From Candidatus Ozemobacteraceae bacterium (GTDB lineage Bacteria; Muiribacteriota; Ozemobacteria; Ozemobacterales; Ozemobacteraceae): 64,000 nt of DNA. The notes beneath the pieces are model-generated. The model searched no databases and was not told the DNA's origin. It worked only from the letters and a program-made list of their open reading frames with translations. Each line of letters starts with the position of its first letter. Position 1 is the first letter of the stretch. Shown piece by piece: positions 1 through 8,788 of this stretch. The stretch lies in the NCBI GenBank assembly GCA_035373905.1, contig DAOSOK010000011.1:61554-125553 (forward strand). The letters are read 5' to 3'. Position numbers and translations under genes: made by a program.

Positions 1-874
1 TAGCCGGCGGCAGTGCGCATGAGGTCTTCCGCGGCAAGCGGTTGTCCGTTCGAATCCAGCATCCTGGCAAGCGTCACCAGGCTGGTCGTATCGGTGAATT
101 TCGTTGCCCCGTAGACGATGATACGCGCCCAGGGGTTCAGGTCCGTGGCATTTCCGGCCGACATCTTTGCCGCACGGATCACCTCGTTCGGGGTGCGCGC
201 CGCTTCGAGAGCCTGCCAGGCGATGGCATTCATGGCGGAGTCTGAAACGCACATGGTACGAAGGATTGAAAAATCCTCGAATTTTTTCACGAGAGGCATG
301 TGGGCCAGCACCATGGGATCGATGACGCGAAATTGTTGGCTGTTATGGTCGAAATCCGGTTGGCGCGACCGCCATGCGGCGAGTTCCCCGAATGTTTTGA
401 AGGGGGTCGGCGAGACCGAAGACGCTTTTTCTGTCTTGTTCTTGGCGACGGCGGTTTTCTGCGCAGTGCGGAGCCGGTAGGCCTGGTTGGCCAGGTAGTC
501 TTTCGTCGCGCGTTGGTACGCCAATGACCAGAGCATCATCGCGTCCTCGGGGTCTTTGCCAAATGGGCATGCTCGAGAAGAACGGCATCGAGGCGAGCCC
601 AGACCCCTCCGTGTCGTCCCGCTGAGTTGACTTGGTTGGCGACAAGATATGCCACGAGGAGCTCGAAGGACTCGAAGGGCGGCTCGCACCATGTGGGAGC
701 AGGGTCAGCGCGATGCGAATCACCGGAAGATACGTTGACCGCGGCGGGGCGTTGTGCATCGCTCTCGACGTTCACTGGTTTCCCGTCGAAAGGACCGGCA
801 AGGACGGGGAACGAATCGATGACGAAAAGACCGGCCAGGAGAATAACCGCGATCTGCGTTGTTCTTCGGCGCAT
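1..874 (-). CDS. Secreted protein of unknown function, frameshifted and cut by the left window edge
   Basis: The ATG at 874 has an AAGGA ribosome-binding site 6 bases upstream and opens a signal peptide (MRRRTTQIAVILLAGLFV...) followed by a low-complexity stretch and a helical region. This frame hits a stop at about 536-538. From about 560 downwards another minus-strand frame is fully open to base 1 and continues the same kind of helical sequence (MMLWSLAYQRATKDYLANQ..., then ...VIRAAKMSAGNATD...). Joining the two frames near 555-563 gives one sensible protein with no homology gap (...LLEHAHLAK-DPEDAMMLW...). I see this directly from the translation. A one-base deletion, real or from assembly, is the simplest explanation. 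I do not recognise the family and no catalytic motif is visible. The remainder lies outside the window. The 200 bases upstream (875-1080) hold only the start region and the ahcY terminator. Confidence 0.6.
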
Positions 875-1033
875 AGATGTTCCTTTTCCCAATTCAAAAT
901 ACGAACCAAGGCATGTACCATGCTATCTGACAAGAATATATCCTGGCAAGGAAACGAGCAGGGAAAACGGGAACTCCTCGATCCGTGGGGAGGCGTTTTC
1001 ACGCCCTCCAGCGTCGGGTGCGAACAGGCCGGT

Positions 1034-1067
1034 AAAAACAAAACCGCCCGGCTTTGCGGCCGGGCGG
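1034..1067 (-). terminator. Rho-independent terminator of ahcY
   Basis: A 9-bp GC stem (CCGCCCGGC with GCCGGGCGG, 1044-1067) is followed on the minus strand by a T-rich run (complement of 1034-1043). It lies 16 bases beyond the ahcY stop codon. Confidence 0.85.
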
Positions 1068-1082
1068 CTTCGGGAATACGGC

Positions 1083-2540
1083 TCAGTAGCGGTAGTGGTC
1101 CGACTTGTAGGGCCCCTCGACCGGGACGCCGATGTAGTCGGCCTGGTCCTTCGTCAGCACGGTGAGCTTCGCGCCGAGCTTCTCGAGGTGCAGGCGGGCG
1201 ACTTCCTCGTCGAGCTTCTTCGAGAGAGTGTAGACGCCGACCTTGTGGTCGCTGGTCCAGAGGTCGATCTGGGCGAGCGTCTGGTTCGTGAACGAGCTGC
1301 TCATCACGAAGCTGGGGTGGCCGCGGGCGCAGCCGAGATTGACGAGGCGGCCTTCGGCCAGAATGTAGATGCTGTGGCCGTCGGCGTAGGTGTAGCGGTC
1401 GACCTGGGGCTTGATGTTCGTGCGCTTCACGCCCTTCCAGGTCTCGAGCTTGCTCATCTGGATCTCGTTGTCGAAGTGTCCGATGTTGCAGACGATCGCC
1501 TGATCCTTCATTTTCGCCATGTGGTCGGCGGTGATGATGTCGCGGTTGCCGGTCGTGGTGACGTAGATGTCGGCCTTGCCGAGCGTGTTCTCGACGGTGT
1601 CGACGACGTAGCCGGCCATCATGGCCTGCAGGGCGCAGATCGGGTCGATCTCGGTGACGACGACGTGCGCGCCATACGAGCGCAGCGCCTGGGCGCAGCC
1701 CTTGCCGACGTCGCCGTAGCCGCACACGACAGCGACTTTGCCGGCGATCATGACGTCGGTCGCGCGCTTGATGCCGTCGACGAGGCTTTCGCGGCAGCCG
1801 TACAGGTTGTCGAACTTCGACTTGGTGACCGAGTCGTTCACGTTGATCGCGGGGAAGAGGAGCTTCTTCTCTTCCATCATCTTGTACAGGCGATGAACGC
1901 CGGTCGTCGTTTCCTCGCTGACGCCCTTGATGTGCGGCAGCATGTTCGTCCACTTCCTGGGCTCGGCCTTCAGGGTCTTCTTGAGGATCGCGAGCAGTTC
2001 CTGCTCGTCTTCACCCTCGGCGTGCCGGTCGAGGATCTTCGGATTGCGCTCGGCTTCGTAGCCAATGTGAATCATCATCGTGGCGTCGCCGCCGTCATCA
2101 ACGATCAGGGTCGGGCCCTGGCCGTCCGGCCAGGTCAGCGCTTCCTGCGTGCACCACCAATACTCTTCGAGGGTTTCGCCCTTCCAGGCGAAGACCGGGA
2201 TGCCGCGCTTGGCGATGGCCGCCGCGGCGGTGTCCTGCGTCGAAAAGATATTGCAGCTGCACCACCGGACGTCGGCGCCGAGCTCGGCCAGAGTCTCGAT
2301 CAGAACGGCGGTCTGGACGGTCATATGCAGCGACCCGGCGATGCGCGCGCCGCGGAGGGGTTTCTTCGCGCCGTACTTCTCGCGCAGGGCCATAAGGCCG
2401 GGCATTTCGTGCTCGGCGATCTCGATCTCCTTGCGGCCGAGCTGCCAAAGATCGATATCTTTCACCTTGTAGGGAAGGCGGTTCGTCGTGGTCGTGGGCA
2501 TCGTTTCACGCTCCGTTCCTGTCTGGTTCGTCTTTTTCAT
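1083..2540 (-). CDS. ahcY: Adenosylhomocysteinase (S-adenosylhomocysteine hydrolase)
   Basis: Cytosolic NAD-dependent enzyme that splits S-adenosylhomocysteine into adenosine and homocysteine, removing the inhibitory product of SAM-dependent methylation. Family features visible: GSLHMTVQTAVLIETL near the N-terminus, the substrate region with DDGGDATM, VNDSVTKSKFDN with the Lys/Asp catalytic residues, the Rossmann loop VCGYGDVGKGCA, and the conserved C-terminus ending in DHYRY. At 485 aa the length is normal. I chose the ATG at 2540 because an AAGGAG sits 5 bases upstream; a second in-frame ATG at 2501 (MPTTTT) is possible. It appears monocistronic, ends at a strong terminator, and is divergent from the cyclase pair. 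A long hairpin lies in its leader. Confidence 0.97.
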   Translation of the reverse strand: MKKTNQTGTERETMPTTTTNRLPYKVKDIDLWQLGRKEIEIAEHEMPGLMALREKYGAKKPLRGARIAGSLHMTVQTAVLIETLAELGADVRWCSCNIFSTQDTAAAAIAKRGIPVFAWKGETLEEYWWCTQEALTWPDGQGPTLIVDDGGDATMMIHIGYEAERNPKILDRHAEGEDEQELLAILKKTLKAEPRKWTNMLPHIKGVSEETTTGVHRLYKMMEEKKLLFPAINVNDSVTKSKFDNLYGCRESLVDGIKRATDVMIAGKVAVVCGYGDVGKGCAQALRSYGAHVVVTEIDPICALQAMMAGYVVDTVENTLGKADIYVTTTGNRDIITADHMAKMKDQAIVCNIGHFDNEIQMSKLETWKGVKRTNIKPQVDRYTYADGHSIYILAEGRLVNLGCARGHPSFVMSSSFTNQTLAQIDLWTSDHKVGVYTLSKKLDEEVARLHLEKLGAKLTVLTKDQADYIGVPVEGPYKSDHYRY

Positions 2541-2558
2541 GAAGGCTCCTTCGAAAAT

Positions 2559-2617
2559 CAGGCTTCGGTACCGTGCCGAAAGCCCGGAATAACGTCCAAG
2601 TTTCGCACGGAAGCCTG
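2559..2617 (-). promoter_or_regulatory. Long imperfect hairpin in the ahcY 5' leader
   Basis: On the minus strand CAGGCTT pairs with AAGCCTG at the base, CCGTGC with GCACGG in the middle and GAAA with TTTC near the apex, leaving a 19-base loop. It ends 18 bases before the ahcY start, just upstream of the AAGGAG, which itself sits in a small palindrome (GAAGG-AG-CCTTC). The conserved core of the known SAH riboswitch is not recognisable. It could be a cis-acting RNA or a DNA-level element in the divergent intergenic region. Confidence 0.35.
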
Positions 2618-2697
2618 AAAAAGTCAAATCCCGTGCGGATTTCATGGGGCCGTCCCGCCGATGAACCGTCCGTATACCACGGAAGAACGGGATGCGA

Positions 2698-2703
2698 TAC
2701 AAT
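2698..2703 (+). promoter_or_regulatory. Putative -10 box (TACAAT) of the cyclase operon
   Basis: TACAAT lies 7 bases upstream of the ATG at 2711. No good -35 is visible. If used, the transcript would be almost leaderless. A similar arrangement is seen before the ABC-F gene and the glycosyltransferase gene. Confidence 0.35.
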
Positions 2704-2710
2704 ATGCCCG

Positions 2711-5700
2711 ATGATGGAAGACGGCATGAAACAACCTCGCGACAGCCATGCGGAGACGGTGATACGCCCGCGGGAAATCGCCCCCGAAGCACGTCTGCTG
2801 TTCTGGTTTCTCGTTATCCTCCTTCCGTTTTTTACCCTGCGGTTCGCATTCAGAGAGGTGATCCGGCGCGAAGAGGCGACGAATCTCCAGCTGGTGAAGC
2901 GCGAGTTGATGAACGAGGCCGAGGACGCCGCGAACCGGCTGAAACTGGAGCGGGGACTGGCGGATGCTCTCCAGCGGATCGAACGTCGTGCCGGCTTTCC
3001 CCCGGTCGGCGAAGAGAACCGATTCCGCTTCAGTCGGGACGCCCCTCTTCCGTTCGAAGCAGCCGCTCTCGCGGAAGATCTCTGGCGGGGGTTCGGGAAC
3101 GCCTTCGGGACCGCGCCGCTGTTCCTGTTCACCTTCGGGCCGGATGGCCGGGAGAGCGAGATACGAACGAACCCGGCGTATATTTCCCCGTTGGAGCAGT
3201 TTTCCCGGCGGAGCGTGAGGAACTGGCTTCATGCGCTGGCGAGAACCCCCGGCCGAAGCCTGTGGCAGCCGGAAAAAGGGGTTCCCGACGATCGCCGCCG
3301 CTGGGAGGGAAACGCGGGAATCGAGCGCCTGCGAGCCGAGGTGACGCGTTTCGTCACATATTATTTCGGCATGTATGCATTGCCCTTCGGAGTCCCGGCG
3401 CAGCCTCGCAGCTTTTTCACCCACCGGTTCGGAGGGGAAAAACTCGTTCTGTATCACCGGTTCATCACCGCTTCCGACCAGCCCGATGCGCCCTTGCTGG
3501 GAGGATATCTCGTCGGGGTGCTCGACCGGACCGTTCCTGCCCGGCGTCTTGCCGACCAGGCTGCCCGCCTTGGCGCGCCGGAGCAGTTCGGATATCTCTT
3601 CGGCCGCGGCAAAACCCTTCGAGGCCCTGTGTTCACGAAAAGCCGCCGAGGCATCACTCTCTGGAACCCTCTTGCCCGGGATCCCGGCCTGCCGGTGAAG
3701 GGCATAACGGCGGGAAAGGATTCGCCGTATCTCGGGGTGCGGATCGGATGGGAACGGATTCGCCACCCGGCCCGACGTTTTTTTTCGCTCGTCGACTTTC
3801 TGCTCTCGGCCGGCGGCCTTTTTGCCTTGTGGCTGATCCTGTTTGGCGATCGCTGGATGTTCGTCCGGAACATGGACGTCCGGGGAAAGCTCCTCTTCGC
3901 TCTTGGGCTGGCCATGGCATTTCCGCTGCTGGCGTTCTGGACTGCCGCTACCGCGTATTTCAGCTTCCATCAGCGCCTCGAAATCAAGCGGGAGCTGATC
4001 TCGATGTCCGAACAGCTCGCCCGGCTCGAAAACGGTTTGAAGAGTTACTCGCTTTCGCATCGGACACGATTTCTGAAGTGGCGGAAACGCTTCGGGAAAA
4101 GTGACTCATGGCCCATTTCAAAGGTGGCGAACCTTCTCGATCGGCTGCTACGGGAAAGCGAACTCGATACGGTGCAGTATGTCCGGCGGGACGGGCAGAC
4201 CCTGATTCGTACCTTTCCCCAGGGGCGCGGGCCGTGGGACGAAACTCGGATCGAGCGGATCATCGCCGATCCCTTCAAGGCGATGGCATGGGCGCTTCTG
4301 CGTTTCACCCGCAGTATCACTCCGGAAACGGAAGACGCCGTGAAAAAAAGCGGGGGCATGATTTCCGCGGCGGCCTTCGCCGAAGCGTTCCAGAATCGCG
4401 AACTCAACGGCATTCTCCTGCAGGACTTCAGGCCGCTGGAGATCAGCCTTTTCGGCGACCGGGCGGCGCAGTACAGCCTCGAGATCGTTACCGAGGCGGA
4501 TGCGGCTCTTCCCACCCCCATTGGCGTTCTGTTCGCGCGTGAAACCTATATCAGCCTGGCCGAAAGCTACATGCGGAGTCTTGCCAACCCGCTTGGCAAC
4601 CTGGGTGATGGGCGGTCCGGCTTCCAGGTGCGCGCCGGGCTGTTTTCGATCCCTCATCTCCAGGGGGCGGGAGACGCGACGTCCGGCGTCTGGCCCGAAG
4701 GGGCGCGGCGGGACGCCCTGCTGCGATCGGTCGCCCGCAGAGCGGTTGATTCAGACCTCGAAGGAACCTGGGATACGCGGGAAAACGGCCTGCCGATGCT
4801 CTTCGCCGTCCGAAAATTCTCGCCGCTTCCCTTCGTCGCCGTCGCGGGCGGTCACTGGCGGAGCGACATCGCCTGGTGGCAGACGGAAACCGGATGGGCG
4901 ATGCTCCTGGCCGTGTACTCGGTCGGCATTCTTTTCTTGCAGGGAATGGTGCTCGCCGGAGCTTTCGCCCGGCCGCTCCGAAAACTGACCGAGGCCGCCG
5001 CCAGAGTGGGGAAGGGCGAGCTCGACGTCGACGTCACCCTCGAAACGAAGGACGAGTTTGCGATGCTGGGCCACGAGTTCAACCTCATGACCCGGGGCCT
5101 CAGGGAGCGCCAGCGGCTGACCCGCTTCGTGTCCGACGAGGCCCTTCGCTCCGTCCGCCGGGACCAGGCCGCGATGCGGGATGCTGGCGGACTGCGAGTC
5201 CGCCGGACCGTGCTGTTCGCGCATATCCGGGGATTTTCCTCGCTGGCCGAGTCGCAGCCGCCCGAGGACGTCGTGGCCCTCCTGAACCGGTATTTCGACG
5301 TCATGGAGAGCGTCATAACCGCTCGGCGGGGAACGATCGATAAATATATATCTGACGCAATAATGGCGGTGTTCGCTCCTCTGGAGAATGCCGCCCCCCC
5401 GGAACTCAGGGCCGCCGGAACGGCTCTCGATATGAGGCGCGAACTCGCGACGCTCAACCGGGAGCGGGCCGCGGCGGGAAGCTTTCAGATCGAGATCGGC
5501 ATCGGCATCGCCACGGGTGAGATGATCTCCGGCTACATCGGGTCGGAGGACGGGCGGCAGTCGCTCACCGTCATCGGCGACACGGTGAATCTCGCCGCCC
5601 GGCTCGAGTCCCGCTCCGAGCTGGCCAGCCGGACCGGCATCGCCATCTGCCCTGCCACGGCCGAGGTGTGCCGGGGAACGTGTGTCGTCCAGCCTCTCGG

Positions 5701-5770
5701 AGCCATTCCGATCAAAGGCAAGGATCTGCCGGTGAGCCTGTTCGAACTGTTGCCGGAGGCCGGGGCGTGA
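2711..5770 (+). CDS. Membrane class III nucleotide cyclase, C2-like half (first metal Asp replaced by His)
   Basis: About 1,019 aa. One N-terminal membrane segment (about 28-46), a roughly 310-residue extracytoplasmic sensor, two membrane segments (about 357-378, 393-416), a second extracytoplasmic region, a fourth membrane segment (about 729-752), a HAMP domain (about 753-805) and a C-terminal class III cyclase domain (about 832-1015). In the cyclase domain the first metal-binding Asp of the FADIxGFT motif is His838 (LFAHIRGFS). The second Asp is kept (D882 in DKYISDAIMAVF, with the usual Gly before it changed to Ser), as are K878 and the transition-state pair N960 and R964 (TVIGDTVNLAARLE). 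By family knowledge this matches the C2 half of mammalian adenylyl cyclases. Its stop overlaps the GTG of the next cyclase. The start could be 2711, 2714 or 2726; residue numbers assume 2711. The fold call is secure; activity on its own is doubtful. Confidence 0.9.
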   Translation: MMEDGMKQPRDSHAETVIRPREIAPEARLLFWFLVILLPFFTLRFAFREVIRREEATNLQLVKRELMNEAEDAANRLKLERGLADALQRIERRAGFPPVGEENRFRFSRDAPLPFEAAALAEDLWRGFGNAFGTAPLFLFTFGPDGRESEIRTNPAYISPLEQFSRRSVRNWLHALARTPGRSLWQPEKGVPDDRRRWEGNAGIERLRAEVTRFVTYYFGMYALPFGVPAQPRSFFTHRFGGEKLVLYHRFITASDQPDAPLLGGYLVGVLDRTVPARRLADQAARLGAPEQFGYLFGRGKTLRGPVFTKSRRGITLWNPLARDPGLPVKGITAGKDSPYLGVRIGWERIRHPARRFFSLVDFLLSAGGLFALWLILFGDRWMFVRNMDVRGKLLFALGLAMAFPLLAFWTAATAYFSFHQRLEIKRELISMSEQLARLENGLKSYSLSHRTRFLKWRKRFGKSDSWPISKVANLLDRLLRESELDTVQYVRRDGQTLIRTFPQGRGPWDETRIERIIADPFKAMAWALLRFTRSITPETEDAVKKSGGMISAAAFAEAFQNRELNGILLQDFRPLEISLFGDRAAQYSLEIVTEADAALPTPIGVLFARETYISLAESYMRSLANPLGNLGDGRSGFQVRAGLFSIPHLQGAGDATSGVWPEGARRDALLRSVARRAVDSDLEGTWDTRENGLPMLFAVRKFSPLPFVAVAGGHWRSDIAWWQTETGWAMLLAVYSVGILFLQGMVLAGAFARPLRKLTEAAARVGKGELDVDVTLETKDEFAMLGHEFNLMTRGLRERQRLTRFVSDEALRSVRRDQAAMRDAGGLRVRRTVLFAHIRGFSSLAESQPPEDVVALLNRYFDVMESVITARRGTIDKYISDAIMAVFAPLENAAPPELRAAGTALDMRRELATLNRERAAAGSFQIEIGIGIATGEMISGYIGSEDGRQSLTVIGDTVNLAARLESRSELASRTGIAICPATAEVCRGTCVVQPLGAIPIKGKDLPVSLFELLPEAGA

Positions 5771-8763
5771 ACGGACCGCATCGAACGACGTCCGCCGCCG
5801 GCCGCCGCAAACCGGGCATTCGCGAGATGATCGGCCTGTGGCTGTTTCTCGTCGTCATCCCGCTGGCGGTGTTCCGATCCTTCTACCTGGGCGAGATCGC
5901 CCGGCAGGCCGAGGAACGCCTGATGCAGGCTCGCCAGGACTGCGTGACGCAGATGCAGGACTTTCAGGCGGATCTCGGAGCGAGCGAGATCCTGCATGAA
6001 TTGCTCCAGCAGAAGAATATCGATCCGTGGGCTCCAAGTCGCAACTGGCCCTGGCTGGCGTCGTTCGACCCGAAGACGCTGACGAGAGGCGAGTCGGTTC
6101 TCCGGCTGAGGAGGAAGATCTTCGAACTGACGGGAATCCCGCCGGCGTATGTCCTCGTCATGGGCGCCGAATCCCAGAACGCCTATCTGACACCGGCGCT
6201 TCGGGGAAGGGTGGACACCGGCGTCCTGAAAGCCGCGATGCGCGAATATTTCCTGTTTTATTCCTCCCGGTTCGGGATGGAATTCCTGCGTCAACTCCTC
6301 GTCGGCAAGCCCCCGTCATGCCGCTGGTCTGACGGAGTCATCCGAAGTCTCCTGGACATCCCAAGCAGCATGGAGGAATGGTATGCAAAGGCCTTTCCCG
6401 CGTATTCCCTCCTGCACCAAAGTTCCTGCTTCATCATCAATATCCCCGTGTTTTCAGCCGGCTCCGGCCAGATGGACGCGTTGATCCAGGTGAGTTTTCT
6501 CGACAAGGACATGCGCCCCGGCGTGATTCTTCGGAAGATCGGGCATCGCAGAACGACGAAGGGAGAACGGCTGTTCGGCATGCGTTCCGCGCACGGCCTT
6601 CCACGATTCGAACGTGAGAACGGCGATCTGATTTATCTCGATCTGGCCCCGGGCAGGATTCTCAACCTGACACGATGGAATCCGGAACTGGTCGATCTGA
6701 TCGAGAAAGGTCGGCTTCCCGTTCTTGGAATCCGGATCCGGTCGGATGAGCTGACCGTTCTTTCGCCCGATGGGCGCTCGCTTCTGGATATCGTTCTCGG
6801 AATCGCCGGCCTTCTGGGCCTTTTCGTGCTGTCACGGCTGATGAGCCCGGAACTGCCGCTGTCGACGGGGATCGGCACCAAGGTGACGCTGGTGTTCCTC
6901 TTGGGGGCCGTCGTGCCGCTCGTCGGGATCGGCTGGATGGGACGCGCGTTTCTCCGTTCGGAACACGACCTGAAGGCGGAGGAAACGCTCGACGTCATGA
7001 CGCTCGAACTCGAACGTCTCGACCGGTTCATGCGGGCATCTGCTCTGCGGGCTGAAAAACGCTTGCGCTCCGTACAGCGTGCGCTGTGGCGAAACACCCG
7101 CGATGCAACCCATGGAGAAGCCTGGGTGCGAAGCCTGAAGAGTGCCCAGGTGATGGTGGGGATGCAGTGGTTCCGCAACGACGGAGAGGAGCGGTTCGTG
7201 TGGGGCGGCAACAAGAACAGCCTCATGAAACGGATCGGAGATTTTCTCCGGGGACCGCTGGCCGAGACGATGTGTGCCCGGGGCGCTTTTTCCCAGCTGG
7301 ATCGCAAGACGCAGGAGAAAATCCAGAACGCGATCGCCATTTCCTTGTCGGTTCTCGAAAAGAACTTCGATATGAAATACTTCGGCGAATTGTTTGCGAA
7401 TCCCGGCTGTCTGTTTGAAAACCCAGTTTCTGGAACCTTCCAGAAACTGGTCATGCTCGGCGGCGGCTCGGCCGGGGTGCCGCCAAAAATCGCCGCCATC
7501 GGGGTTCTCGAGCCTCACATGCCCTTCGTTCCCTTTTTCCGGATTCTGGAACGGCATCCCCGCCTTCTTTGCCGCGAAAAGAACGGATTCAAAATATATA
7601 TTCATGTATATCGTATTCCCACGAAGACCAGCGAAACGGTGAACCTCGAATGGCCGACGTTCACCGTTCCCTTCGTGGAGCTCGCGGAAAGCCGCAAATG
7701 GCTGGCGAATTCCTTCCTCGCCTCACGTACCAACGGACGGATGAACAATATGCGAGGAGCCACCCCGTATCTGGCCGCCGGCCGGATGATGGGTATGGGA
7801 GCTTATCTCGCGATGGCCTATGCGGAACCGCTCGACGAGCTCCCCGGCGGTTTCACGCGCACCTGGGGTCTGGCGCTCGTGTTGTGTGCCCTGTTCCTCG
7901 CCGTTCTCATCGCCCGCGCCACGACGTGGTTCCTGACCCGGCCGATGGCGTCGTTCATCGAGGCGATCCAGGCCACGTCGAGAGGAAGTCTCTCGTGGCG
8001 TGTTCAAACCGAGACCCTCGACGAATTCGGAGAACTCGGGGATTCGCTCAACCGCATGGCGGAAGGTTTGCAGGAAAAGGAACGAATGAGCCGCCTCGTG
8101 TCCGAAGATGTCCTCCAGGTCGTCGCGCGCGACGACGACAGCGGCATCAGACCAGGCGGACAGCGCGTCGAGGCGACGATCCTGTTTTCAGATATCAGAG
8201 GCTTTACAACGATCTCCGAAACGCATCCTCCAGAACAGGTCGTTCTGATGCTCAACGGGTATTTCACGAAAATGGCTCGGTGCATCAAGGACCACCACGG
8301 CGTTCTCGACAAGTTCATCGGCGACGCCATTCAGGCGGTATTCTACCCTCGCGAAGGAGAAGAACCTTCTGCGGTGCGTGCCTGCCGGGCCGCCTTCGCC
8401 ATGCGCGAAGCCCTCGACGAATTCAATCGCGATCGCGCGAAACAGGGCCTGTTCACCGTCCAGACGGGAATCGGACTCGCCTGCGGCCAGGTGGTCGCCG
8501 GCTGTATCGGCTCTTCCCGTGGCCGGCTCGACTACACCGTGATCGGGCGCACCCTGCAGGTTGCGATGAAACTCGAAGCGGAAAGCAAGAAGGCCCGCAC
8601 GACCGGCATCATGATCGAGCCCGTCACGATCCGTTCCGCGGCGGGAAAAATCCGGTTCGGGTATATCGAACGAATGGAACTGGAAAGCGGCACTCGCTCG
8701 GTTCCGGTCTACGAACTGCTGGGCATGCGAAACGAAAAGCCGGAATCACCCGATGTCGGATGA
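5767..8763 (+). CDS. Membrane class III nucleotide cyclase, C1-like half (lacks transition-state Asn/Arg)
   Basis: 998 aa from a GTG start at 5767, which overlaps the stop of the upstream cyclase by four bases (GTGA) and has a GGAGG 7 bases upstream, so translation is probably coupled. Same architecture as its neighbour: membrane segments near 21-42, 338-360, 374-394 and 701-723, two large extracytoplasmic regions, HAMP (about 724-778) and a cyclase domain (about 803-990). Both metal-binding aspartates are intact (D809 in LFSDIRGFTT, D853 in DKFIGDAIQAVF). The segment that normally reads TVIGDTVNxAARL is TVIGRTLQVAMKLE, so Asn becomes Gln931 and Arg becomes Lys935. This is the mirror image of the lesion in the upstream protein. 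The tandem paralogues are inferred to form an obligate heterodimer making cAMP or cGMP; the Thr at the base-recognition position does not settle which. Confidence 0.9.
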   Translation: MNGPHRTTSAAGRRKPGIREMIGLWLFLVVIPLAVFRSFYLGEIARQAEERLMQARQDCVTQMQDFQADLGASEILHELLQQKNIDPWAPSRNWPWLASFDPKTLTRGESVLRLRRKIFELTGIPPAYVLVMGAESQNAYLTPALRGRVDTGVLKAAMREYFLFYSSRFGMEFLRQLLVGKPPSCRWSDGVIRSLLDIPSSMEEWYAKAFPAYSLLHQSSCFIINIPVFSAGSGQMDALIQVSFLDKDMRPGVILRKIGHRRTTKGERLFGMRSAHGLPRFERENGDLIYLDLAPGRILNLTRWNPELVDLIEKGRLPVLGIRIRSDELTVLSPDGRSLLDIVLGIAGLLGLFVLSRLMSPELPLSTGIGTKVTLVFLLGAVVPLVGIGWMGRAFLRSEHDLKAEETLDVMTLELERLDRFMRASALRAEKRLRSVQRALWRNTRDATHGEAWVRSLKSAQVMVGMQWFRNDGEERFVWGGNKNSLMKRIGDFLRGPLAETMCARGAFSQLDRKTQEKIQNAIAISLSVLEKNFDMKYFGELFANPGCLFENPVSGTFQKLVMLGGGSAGVPPKIAAIGVLEPHMPFVPFFRILERHPRLLCREKNGFKIYIHVYRIPTKTSETVNLEWPTFTVPFVELAESRKWLANSFLASRTNGRMNNMRGATPYLAAGRMMGMGAYLAMAYAEPLDELPGGFTRTWGLALVLCALFLAVLIARATTWFLTRPMASFIEAIQATSRGSLSWRVQTETLDEFGELGDSLNRMAEGLQEKERMSRLVSEDVLQVVARDDDSGIRPGGQRVEATILFSDIRGFTTISETHPPEQVVLMLNGYFTKMARCIKDHHGVLDKFIGDAIQAVFYPREGEEPSAVRACRAAFAMREALDEFNRDRAKQGLFTVQTGIGLACGQVVAGCIGSSRGRLDYTVIGRTLQVAMKLEAESKKARTTGIMIEPVTIRSAAGKIRFGYIERMELESGTRSVPVYELLGMRNEKPESPDVG

Positions 8764-8772
8764 TTCCGGCTT
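8737..8772. terminator. Hairpin between convergent cyclase and pseudopilin operons
   Basis: A 12-bp perfect stem (AAGCCGGAATCA with TGATTCCGGCTT) overlaps the cyclase stop codon. No long U-tract follows on either strand, but its position between convergent genes suggests a bidirectional terminator. Confidence 0.6.
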
Positions 8773-8788
8773 GCGGCCGGGATAGGCG

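Noticed and set aside
550..570. Programmed -1 frameshift in the left-edge gene
   Set aside because: No canonical slippery heptamer or downstream stem-loop was found; a simple indel is more likely.
627..2618. A 663-residue open frame on the plus strand opposite ahcY
   Set aside because: It is the mirror of ahcY codons in a GC-rich gene; it has no start context and has the low-complexity look of a shadow frame.
2541..2640. SAH or SAM riboswitch upstream of ahcY
   Set aside because: A strong hairpin is present but the conserved cores of these classes are not recognisable by eye; kept only as an unclassified element.
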